Origin: Actinomycetota bacterium
Lineage (GTDB): Bacteria > Actinomycetota > Actinomycetes > S36-B12 > UBA5976
DNA length: 47,485 bases
Assembly (NCBI GenBank): GCA_947448865.1
Contig: CANFOW010000013.1
Coordinates: forward strand, 1-47,485
Reading direction: 5' to 3'
Both the position numbers and the translations under genes were made by a program. Below, piece after piece: positions 42,275 through 47,485 of this stretch. Numbering within the stretch: the stretch's first letter is position 1; each line of letters begins with the position of its first letter. The notes under the pieces are model-generated. The model did not search any database. It saw only the letters and a list, made by a program, of their open reading frames with translations, and was not told the origin of the DNA.

Positions 42275-42916
42275 GTGCGCACACTTGTAACGGAACACCC
42301 GCTCATTACCCACAAACTCACCGCATTGCGTGACGAACGAACGGACTCACCAACATTTCGTCGACTAGCCGACGAGTTAGTGACGTTGCTGGCTTATGAA
42401 GCAACTCGCGATATTCGCGTGAGCCCTGTGACAGTGCAAACTCCAGTCGCTCCAGCGCAAGGAGTTCACCTATCAAGTCCAACTCCAGTTGTGATCCCAA
42501 TTCTGCGTGCGGGACTTGGAATGTTAGAAGGAATGACGCGACTCTTGCCAACAGCTGAAGTTGGTTTCTTGGGCATGGTGCGTGATCACGAAACACTGAA
42601 AGCCACAACGTACGCAGATCGCATTCCTGGTGAATTACAAGGTCGTCAAGTTTTCCTACTCGATCCCATGTTGGCGACCGGTGGAACACTCATCGCCGCA
42701 ATTAACTTGATGATTGAACGTGGCGCCGACAAGATCACCGCTGTGTGTTTGCTCGCAGCACCCGAAGGATTAGCAGCACTCGAGGCAGAGTTCGCACAGG
42801 TCGATATTGATTTAGCAGTCGTCACCGCTGCACTGGATGATCACCTCAACGAAAAGGGCTACATCGTTCCAGGACTAGGCGATGCAGGCGATCGGCTATT
42901 CGGTGTTGTGCCCTAA
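42275..42916 (+). CDS. upp: Uracil phosphoribosyltransferase
   Basis: A 213-residue enzyme that makes UMP from uracil and PRPP. It begins [20 protein letters not shown], exactly where homologues begin, and contains TPTPFR-type [29 protein letters not shown] and the PRPP loop [15 protein letters not shown]. The longer frame to ATG 42218 adds 19 unconserved residues, so GTG 42275 with its leaderless -10 is preferred. It is divergent from the nucleoside importer operon and completes the salvage route. Confidence 0.95.
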   Translation: MRTLVTEHPLITHKLTALRDERTDSPTFRRLADELVTLLAYEATRDIRVSPVTVQTPVAPAQGVHLSSPTPVVIPILRAGLGMLEGMTRLLPTAEVGFLGMVRDHETLKATTYADRIPGELQGRQVFLLDPMLATGGTLIAAINLMIERGADKITAVCLLAAPEGLAALEAEFAQVDIDLAVVTAALDDHLNEKGYIVPGLGDAGDRLFGVVP

Positions 42917-42958
42917 CTCTCGTTAGGCACACAACTGCGACCTACGAGACAATAGAGC

Positions 42959-44191
42959 GTGCCTGAATTTAATAGCGACGTCCTTGTTGTTGGAGGCGGA
43001 CCTGCAGGTTCGTCAGCTGCAACATGGGCTGCGCGTTCAGGTTTGAGCGTCATCCTGATTGACAAAGAAGTATTTCCTCGAGATAAACCATGCGGAGATG
43101 GACTCACTCCTCGTGCAATTCACGAACTTCTTGCACTGGGTCTCGGTGAATGGCTTGAAACTCGTCCCAAGAACCTGGGACTACGTGCAGCCGGCTTTGG
43201 TCAAGAGTTGCTTTTACCGTGGGATGGACCTTCACTTCCGCGTTATGGAAGTGCGGCGCCTCGCATCGAACTTGATAATCGGATACTTCAGGTCGCACGA
43301 GATGCTGGCGTTACCGTTCACGATGGCGTAGCCGCAACTGATGTATCGCTTGATGGCGATGTGATTACGGCCGTGCATGCTCAGCGTGAAGACGAGTCCA
43401 TCACTTATCGCAGCAAGCACGTGATCATCGCTGATGGTGTTCGCTCACAACTCGGTCGCAAGCTCAAACGTGAATGGCATCGCGATACTGCCTACGGTGT
43501 TGCAGCGCGTGCTTACATAACAAGTGAACGAAGCGATGATGAATGGATCTCGTCGCATTTGGAATTGCGTGGCAGTCAGAACGAAGTGCTGTCTGGATAC
43601 GGCTGGATTTTTCCGTTGGGCAATGGTGAAGTGAACATTGGTGTAGGCACCCTTGCTACGCAAAAACGTCCCGCAGATTTGAACCTGCGCGCGCTGATGT
43701 CGCAGTACACCGAAATACGTCGCGAAGAATGGAAACTCAGCGGCGACCTTCGCTTGCCATGGTCTGCAATGTTGCCTATGGGTGGTGCAGTCAGTGGTAT
43801 CGCAGGCAGCAACTTCATGTTTATCGGAGATGCAGCAGGTTGCGTGAATCCACTTAACGGTGAAGGAATCGACTACGGGCTCGAGACTGGACGACTAGCA
43901 GCCCAGATGCTGGCTTCGGAAACAGACTTCACACACGCATGGCCAGCCGAACTACAAGCACATTACGGATACGCATTCTCAATTGCGCGACGACTTGCGG
44001 GCTATCTCACCGTTCCTCGCTTGCTTCCAACGCTTGGACCGATTGGCATGCGTTCACGTTCGTTGATGAAGGTCGCATTGCGCGTAATGGGAAACCTTGT
44101 CACCGAAGAGGACAAAGATTTAGTCGCCAGAGTGTGGCGCGGAGCAGGCAAAGTTTCGACCGCCTTTGATCAACGAAAGCCATTTAGCTAA
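42959..44191 (+). CDS. Geranylgeranyl reductase-family FAD oxidoreductase
   Basis: A 410-residue flavoprotein related to geranylgeranyl reductases and menaquinone reductase MenJ. GGGPAGSSAATWAARSG (residues 11-27) binds FAD; KPCGDGLTPRAI is the diagnostic family motif; GDAAGCVNPLNGEGIDYGLETGRLAA completes the FAD site. In actinobacteria the family hydrogenates a double bond in the menaquinone side chain, the most likely role here. The start is GTG 42959 without an SD; GACAAT 5 nt upstream is a weak leaderless -10. It lies 42 nt after upp. Confidence 0.88.
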   Translation: MPEFNSDVLVVGGGPAGSSAATWAARSGLSVILIDKEVFPRDKPCGDGLTPRAIHELLALGLGEWLETRPKNLGLRAAGFGQELLLPWDGPSLPRYGSAAPRIELDNRILQVARDAGVTVHDGVAATDVSLDGDVITAVHAQREDESITYRSKHVIIADGVRSQLGRKLKREWHRDTAYGVAARAYITSERSDDEWISSHLELRGSQNEVLSGYGWIFPLGNGEVNIGVGTLATQKRPADLNLRALMSQYTEIRREEWKLSGDLRLPWSAMLPMGGAVSGIAGSNFMFIGDAAGCVNPLNGEGIDYGLETGRLAAQMLASETDFTHAWPAELQAHYGYAFSIARRLAGYLTVPRLLPTLGPIGMRSRSLMKVALRVMGNLVTEEDKDLVARVWRGAGKVSTAFDQRKPFS

Positions 44192-44229
44192 ATCGCAGGC
44201 AAGTGGTTAGTCAATTCAGATTGCAAGCA

Positions 44230-44265
44230 ATTGCCTACGAACACGCAATCGGCGCCCAAGTCCTC
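44230..44265. repeat. Outer, partly decayed copy of the tRNA-Ser-associated hairpin element
   Basis: ATTGC/GCAAT (44230-44234, 44245-44249) forms a small stem. CACGCAATCGGCGCCCAA resembles the hairpin at the tRNA-Ser(TGA) locus. CAAGTCCTC (44257-44265) differs by one base from the anti-T-arm segment of the inner element at 44374-44382. It lacks an outer stem partner and a further tRNA 3' copy. Confidence 0.45.
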
Positions 44266-44457
44266 CTTGGTCTAATTCCGGACATATAAATAATCCCTGC
44301 CCAACAGGACAGGAATTATTTTTCTGCGGAGACGAGAGGAGCCGTCGTTCACTCTCTTCGAGCGAACTCCTCCCAAATCCTCCTTGGTCCAATTCCGGAC
44401 ATAAAAATAATCCCTGCCCAACAGGACAGGAATTATTTTTCTGCGGAGACGAGAGGA
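44261..44457. repeat. 80-bp direct repeat carrying the 3' end of tRNA-Ser(GCT) and its terminator
   Basis: Copy 1 spans 44261-44340 and copy 2 spans 44378-44457; they differ at two positions. Copy 2 includes the real tRNA 3' end; copy 1 holds a detached copy of its last 14 nt (44327-44340). Each copy also contains a terminator-like hairpin (in copy 2, 44403-44419 with 44424-44440). The 37 bp between them form a hairpin: GAGGAG/CTCCTC at 44336-44341 and 44367-44372, and TCGTTC/GAGCGA inside. Confidence 0.9.
44403..44440 (-). terminator. Terminator-like hairpin downstream of tRNA-Ser(GCT)
   Basis: AAAAATAAT (44403-44411) pairs with ATTATTTTT (44432-44440), and the helix continues through CCTG/CAGG with two mismatches. 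On the reverse strand the T-rich descending arm fits intrinsic termination 3 nt after the tRNA. A near-identical copy lies at 44286-44323. Confidence 0.65.
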
Positions 44458-44532
44458 TTTGAACCTCCGAAGGGTTTGACCCCTTACCTCATTAGCAGTG
44501 AGGCGCACTCGACCGGACTATGCGACGTCTCC
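44444..44532 (-). tRNA. tRNA-Ser (anticodon GCT)
   Basis: An 89-nt class II tRNA. Acceptor GGAGACG/CGTCTCC, anticodon stem CCTCA/TGAGG with loop CTGCTAA (GCT), long variable arm with AAGGG/CCCTT pairing, T-arm GGAGG-TTCAAAT-CCTCT, discriminator G. CCA is not encoded. It decodes AGC and AGU. Confidence 0.95.
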
Positions 44533-44545
44533 CTCTTGCGGTTAG

Positions 44546-44575
44546 AGATTATCGGGTTTTTACGAATTTTGCGAA
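44546..44575 (-). promoter_or_regulatory. Promoter of tRNA-Ser(GCT)
   Basis: On the reverse strand TTCGCA (44575-44570) and TAATCT (44551-44546) are 18 bp apart. The tRNA-Ser(TGA) gene has TTCGCT-N18-TAACCT in the equivalent place. Confidence 0.55.
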
Positions 44576-44625
44576 AGTACCTAGAGCGCATTGGATTCCT
44601 GCCCAGTTCCGACCAAGATGTAATC

Positions 44626-45483
44626 ATGTCGAATTTCGGAGTCTCATCCTCAGTAGCCACCCTCAAACGCGTCGCTGTTCGTCGCCCTACTCGCGCGGCA
44701 GATTATGCGGGAGCGCATTGGCTTGGTGCGCCTGACGAACTTGATTTAGATGCGCTTGAACGAGACCATGCGGCGTTTGTCGCTTTACTGAAAAGCCTTG
44801 GGTGCGAAGTAGACGAGCTGCCCGAAGCACCTGGTCTTGCTGATGCGATTTTCGTCTACGACCCAGCATTCACGACGCCAAGCGGTGTGATCCAACTTCA
44901 AGGCGCCAAGGAAGCACGCATGAAGGAACCGTCGTTGCTTGTCAGCGACTTAAATGAACGAGGCATACCGACAGTCGGCACACTCTTTGGTGATGCAACG
45001 GCCGATGGCGGTGACATGTGCTGGCTGGACAATCACACTGTTGCACTCGGTCGTACCTATCGAACTAACGCCGAAGGTGAACGACAACTGCGTGAAATAT
45101 TCGGCCGAGAAGGAATCAACGTTCTCACATTTCACATGCCACATGCGCTTGGTCCCGAATTTTGCTTGCACTTGATGAGTGTTATTTCACCCATCCGAGA
45201 CAATCTTGCAGTGGTCTATGAACGTGAAACCCCAATCACGTTGCTTCAAGAACTTGCGGCCCGCGGAATAGATACAGTCTCTGTTCCAGATTCGGAGTAC
45301 ATGTCTTTAGCTTGCAACGTACTTGCAGTTGCTCCAGGTGTTGTAGTCATGCCAAGTGGTAACCCACTTACGGCAGAGTTGTTGCGCAATCGCGGAGTCG
45401 AAGTGCACACCTATGAAGCATCAACAATTAATCGTGGTGAAGGCGGGCCAACGTGCCTGACTCGTCCACTCTGGCGTGAGTAG
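44626..45483 (+). CDS. Dimethylarginine dimethylaminohydrolase-like amidinohydrolase
   Basis: A 285-residue guanidino-modifying enzyme (DDAH/arginine deiminase superfamily). VRRPTRAADYAGAHW opens the fold, ADGGDMCWLDNHTVALGRTYRTN and HALGPEFCLHLMSVISP form the central substrate and histidine site, and Cys277 in GGPTCLTRPL is the nucleophile. It hydrolyses methylated arginine or a related compound to citrulline or an analogue. An open frame extends upstream across tRNA-Ser, so ATG 44626 is chosen; CAAGAT 6 nt upstream is a weak leaderless -10. The substrate is inferred from the family. Confidence 0.82.
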   Translation: MSNFGVSSSVATLKRVAVRRPTRAADYAGAHWLGAPDELDLDALERDHAAFVALLKSLGCEVDELPEAPGLADAIFVYDPAFTTPSGVIQLQGAKEARMKEPSLLVSDLNERGIPTVGTLFGDATADGGDMCWLDNHTVALGRTYRTNAEGERQLREIFGREGINVLTFHMPHALGPEFCLHLMSVISPIRDNLAVVYERETPITLLQELAARGIDTVSVPDSEYMSLACNVLAVAPGVVVMPSGNPLTAELLRNRGVEVHTYEASTINRGEGGPTCLTRPLWRE

Positions 45484-45501
45484 AACCCCTAATCACCACA
45501 G

Positions 45502-45551
45502 CGGCGAGGGAGGGAGCCGCCAATTGCTCACGCAATCGGCTCCCAAATCCC
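45502..45551. repeat. Duplicated 3' end of tRNA-Ser(TGA) joined to a hairpin and an anti-T-arm segment
   Basis: 45502-45515 repeats the last 14 nt of tRNA-Ser(TGA) (45600-45613) exactly. GGGAGCCG/CGGCTCCC (45512-45519, 45537-45544) and ATTGC/GCAAT (45523-45527, 45532-45536) form a bulged hairpin. CAAATCCC at 45544-45551 equals the tRNA's own T-loop/T-stem on the opposite strand. The layout matches that at 44327-44382. Confidence 0.75.
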
Positions 45552-45572
45552 CAATTCATATTCGCCTTGCAA

Positions 45573-45595
45573 GGCAATCGCTTAACGCGATTGCC
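45573..45595 (-). terminator. Hairpin just downstream of tRNA-Ser(TGA)
   Basis: GGCAATCGC (45573-45581) and GCGATTGCC (45587-45595) pair over 9 bp around TTAAC, 4 nt past the tRNA 3' end. There is no T-run, so it may be a processing or weak termination signal. Confidence 0.5.
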
Positions 45596-45599
45596 ACCG

Positions 45600-45686
45600 C
45601 GGCGAGGGAGGGATTTGAACCCCCGGAGGCTTTAACACCTCAGACGCTTTCAAGGCGCCCGCATTCGGCCGCTCTGCCACCTCGCC
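45600..45686 (-). tRNA. tRNA-Ser (anticodon TGA)
   Basis: An 87-nt class II tRNA. Acceptor GGCGAGG/CCTCGCC, anticodon stem GGCGC/GCGTC (one G-T pair) with loop CTTGAAA (TGA), long variable arm, T-arm GGGGG-TTCAAAT-CCCTC, discriminator G, no encoded CCA. It decodes UCA and probably other UCN codons. Confidence 0.95.
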
Positions 45687-45710
45687 CAACCGTTAAAACG
45701 GTCAGAAGTA

Positions 45711-45740
45711 AGGTTATGCGAGATACCGCTCAGAAGCGAA
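45711..45740 (-). promoter_or_regulatory. Promoter of tRNA-Ser(TGA)
   Basis: On the reverse strand TTCGCT (45740-45735) and TAACCT (45716-45711) are 18 bp apart, close to the tRNA-Ser(GCT) promoter. A small ACCGTT/AACGGT hairpin lies in the 5' leader at 45689-45702. Confidence 0.5.
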
Positions 45741-45783
45741 ACGGGCGTAGGCTTCTGCCCAACCACACCGCGAAAGGCTCAGC

Positions 45784-46539
45784 ATGGCTAAGGCACCAAA
45801 CCGTCAAGTAACACCAGCGATCAGTCGAATCTGGGTCTACGGAATTATTGCGACAGCCATCGCCAGTGCTCTCAACGCCGGGTGGCTATACCTGTGCGAC
45901 AACGTCACACACTGGTCACTTCAGGTCCCACAAGAGTTGGACCCGAAAGTTCTCGTAGCAGCGTCAACGTTGCGCATTGTGTTGGCTACCGCGATCGCGG
46001 GCGCAATTTCAATTTTGGTTAGCTTGGCATTGTCCAAGCTCGTTATTGGTCCACGAATTTGGTGGATGATTCTTGGCTTCGGAGTTGGGTTTGCGTCGCT
46101 TTATGGCGCATTGACGTTGCCGAATGTCGACACCTGGTTACGTGTGCGGTTATCTGTCATGCACATCATTGCGATTGTGATTATCGTTCCAGCCCTTGCG
46201 AAGGCATTAGGAATTAAAGATGTCGACCACGAGGCCGCAGACCGTCGATACCACGAACAACTTGATGCCATTAAGGCACAGGAAGCTGCAGCTGCGTTAG
46301 CGCAACAGAATCCGACTCAAGCACCACTCAATCCGACGATTGCAGTACCTGTGTTAGATGTGAATGCACTTGTCGGAAAGACAGAAGATCAAGCAACGTC
46401 TGAAATCGAGTCGGCTTCGCATGAAGTGCGCGTCGTATCACGTGATGGTCAGCAATTTCCGGCTACCCGCGATTACCGAGGCGAACGCGTAAACCTGACA
46501 ATCGACAATGGTGTAGTCACCGCTGCCACTATCGGGTAA
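45784..46539 (+). CDS. DUF6069-like membrane protein fused to an I78-type inhibitor domain
   Basis: A 251-residue protein. Four membrane helices (about residues 14-34, 57-80, 88-108, 118-138) resemble the DUF6069 family. A charged/Ala/Gln linker (about 145-185) leads to a C-terminal domain of about 60 residues (LVGKTEDQATSEIES, VVSRDGQQFPATRDYRGERVNLTIDNGVVTAATIG) with the peptidase inhibitor I78/potato inhibitor I-like pattern R-DG-T-DY-R-N-NG-V. The inhibitor domain could lie on either side of the membrane. GAAAGG lies upstream of the ATG. Target protease unknown. Confidence 0.7.
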   Translation: MAKAPNRQVTPAISRIWVYGIIATAIASALNAGWLYLCDNVTHWSLQVPQELDPKVLVAASTLRIVLATAIAGAISILVSLALSKLVIGPRIWWMILGFGVGFASLYGALTLPNVDTWLRVRLSVMHIIAIVIIVPALAKALGIKDVDHEAADRRYHEQLDAIKAQEAAAALAQQNPTQAPLNPTIAVPVLDVNALVGKTEDQATSEIESASHEVRVVSRDGQQFPATRDYRGERVNLTIDNGVVTAATIG

Positions 46540-46545
46540 CGAAAC

Positions 46546-47037
46546 TTAGTTTCCGCTAGCGATTCGTCGTGCGAGATACGACGAAAAGTGACCGTCGTAT
46601 TTCTTGTGTAACGCAGGGATGCGCCAATCTTGTCCTGTGACGGTCACTCGGCATGTTGCTTCTCCGCAACCGCAGGTAAATTCGTCATAGTTGGTGTCAT
46701 CGCATGTTGCGTAATCAAAAGTAAGTTCTTCGCCGATTTCAATATCGCGGCGGGCGATAAGTACCTGAGAACCTAACAACCAGCAATTTGGTTCGCAGGA
46801 ATGGTTGAACATGTCGCCTGGAGCGGGTTCGTCTTGTGAAACGAGATAAAGATTCTCGTCAATTTGGATTGAACGGTGTTGTCTATCTTCAGACAGAGTA
46901 TCTAACTGGTCGCGATCCATAACCCAGCCACCAAAGCCGACTACTGTTTCGCCTTCACTAATACGCTCTATTGCGTAATTGCCGAACCCTTTGTTTCCCG
47001 CCTGACGCACCTGCGCCTTGGGAGTAACCCAGTTCAC
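46546..47037 (-). CDS. SET-domain protein with post-SET cysteines, putative lysine methyltransferase
   Basis: A 163-residue protein consisting of a SET domain. KGFGNYAIERISEGETVVGFGG opens the fold; GDMFNHSCEPNCWL is the NHSC SAM-binding motif; GEELTFDYAT is the second catalytic motif; CGCGEATCR supplies post-SET cysteines for zinc. SET proteins methylate lysine, in bacteria usually on unidentified targets. The start is GTG 47037 or TTG 47043; neither has an SD. The gene converges with the DUF6069-I78 gene, 6 nt apart, and is divergent from serS. Confidence 0.85.
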   Translation of the reverse strand: MNWVTPKAQVRQAGNKGFGNYAIERISEGETVVGFGGWVMDRDQLDTLSEDRQHRSIQIDENLYLVSQDEPAPGDMFNHSCEPNCWLLGSQVLIARRDIEIGEELTFDYATCDDTNYDEFTCGCGEATCRVTVTGQDWRIPALHKKYDGHFSSYLARRIASGN

Positions 47038-47150
47038 GTCCAATCTATGGAACCCCTACTCTGCCGACTGTGCGTGAAAATGCACAGAAATGAAATCGTA
47101 TGACAAAGTCAGGGCGATTACGCAATTGTTCAAGCACTGTTCACTAGCCG

Positions 47151-47156
47151 TAGGCT
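47151..47156 (+). promoter_or_regulatory. -10 hexamer TAGGCT for leaderless serS
   Basis: TAGGCT is followed by TGTCGC and ATG (47163), identical over all 15 bases to the DUF5318 promoter-start at 7346-7360. TTGTTC at 47126-47131 may be a -35, with a long 19-bp spacer. Confidence 0.6.
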
Positions 47157-47162
47157 TGTCGC

Positions 47163-47485
47163 ATGATTGATTTGGCTGCTTTACGACAAAATCCCGACTT
47201 AATGCGTCAATCTCAGGCTGCTCGTGGCGAATCGACTGAACTCGTAGACCAGGTCCTGGCTGCAGACGTAGATCGCCGAGCAGCAGTAGGCGCTTTTGAG
47301 GTTCTTCGCGCTGAACAAAAGAGCCTTGGTGCCCTTGTTTCAAAGGCCACAGGCGATGAAAAGGCCGACATTCTGGCCAAAACCAAAATCCTGTCGGATC
47401 AGGTTAAGGATGCTGAGGCAGCAGTACGCGAAGCTGACGCAGCTCTTGATCAGGTCGTTCTAGCGCTTTCTAACGTTGTTGATCC
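47163..47485 (+). CDS. serS: Seryl-tRNA synthetase (N-terminal part)
   Basis: The first 107 codons of SerRS, running off the window end. The start MIDLAALRQNPDLMRQSQAA and the alternating charged/Ala/Leu helices that follow (AEQKSLGALVSKATGDEK) are the antiparallel coiled-coil arm that grips the long variable arm of tRNA-Ser. The catalytic domain lies outside the window. ATG 47163 is leaderless with TAGGCT 6 nt upstream. It is notable that both tRNA-Ser genes of this window lie within 3 kb of it. Confidence 0.93.
   Translation, partial: MIDLAALRQNPDLMRQSQAARGESTELVDQVLAADVDRRAAVGAFEVLRAEQKSLGALVSKATGDEKADILAKTKILSDQVKDAEAAVREADAALDQVVLALSNVVD

Noticed and set aside
44272-44508. Reverse-strand open frame encoding a repeated peptide
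   Set aside because: It is only the translation of the 80-bp repeat and the tRNA-Ser gene; the peptide repeat follows the DNA repeat and there is no ribosome binding site.
44192-44533. Integrated mobile element at tRNA-Ser
   Set aside because: No integrase, transposase or cargo gene lies between the repeats; at most a scar or a repeat unit remains.
44476-44625. N-terminal extension of the amidinohydrolase
   Set aside because: The extension runs through tRNA-Ser(GCT) and its promoter and is not conserved in the family; ATG 44626 is sufficient.
45476-45811. 111-residue forward open frame
   Set aside because: It crosses tRNA-Ser(TGA) in the antisense direction and overlaps two real genes.

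Overview
The window is a gene-dense actinobacterial chromosome segment with moderate-to-low G+C for that phylum. The evidence for the phylum is gene content: crgA, a DUF881 protein, pknB/pbpA/rodA/pstP/fhaB/fhaA, an actinobacterial-type inositol-phosphate synthase with a PadR neighbour, and DUF5318. It also shows gene orders known from Mycobacterium and Streptomyces. The A+T-richer composition and compact spacing resemble freshwater/planktonic Actinobacteria (for example Nanopelagicales-like lineages), but the genus cannot be fixed from the sequence alone. No insertion sequence, prophage or CRISPR array was seen.

Layout. 1-4347: fructose PTS (end of a PfkB kinase, separate EIIA, EIIB and EIIC genes, then HPr and Enzyme I). 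4344-7294: reverse-strand diaminopropionate ammonia-lyase-like enzyme, inositol-3-phosphate synthase and a PadR regulator with a near-perfect 30-bp palindrome. 7358-13223: DUF5318 protein, class A penicillin-binding protein, then on the reverse strand an alanine-racemase-like protein, a FemX-like transferase and endonuclease IV. 13311-14917: rpsF-ssb-rpsR-rplI behind a leader that folds like the S6:S18 binding motif. 14995-25079: cyclophilin, rhomboid, CrgA, DUF881, TrpG/PabA and the reverse-strand cell-wall/division kinase operon fhaA-fhaB-pstP-rodA-pbpA-pknB. 25199: tRNA-Leu(CAG). 25368-33092: accessory-type genes (DUF6629, flavin oxidoreductase, secreted EEP hydrolase, YCII protein, glutathione peroxidase, secreted beta-propeller protein, tandem TetR regulator). 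33176-42916: nucleoside uptake and salvage (phosphosugar mutase, cupin, deoA, cdd, BMP-type ABC importer, divergent upp). 42959-47485: geranylgeranyl-reductase-like enzyme, tRNA-Ser(GCT), amidinohydrolase, tRNA-Ser(TGA), a DUF6069-I78 fusion, a SET-domain protein and the start of serS.

Two themes go beyond routine annotation. First, many genes have a TANNNT hexamer 6-7 nt upstream of ATG/GTG and no Shine-Dalgarno sequence, so leaderless transcripts look common; this fixes several start codons. Second, both tRNA-Ser genes are followed by a duplicated copy of exactly their last 14 nt, attached to a hairpin and to an 8-9 nt segment antisense to the tRNA's own T-arm. The two loci share breakpoints and architecture, which makes this the strongest candidate for an undescribed element here.

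Functionally, the PTS proteins feed fructose into glycolysis. The pknB/pstP/FHA block, PBPs, RodA, CrgA and FemX form a peptidoglycan-growth block. The ABC importer, Cdd, DeoA, the mutase and Upp form a pyrimidine nucleoside scavenging route from uptake to UMP plus sugar phosphate.
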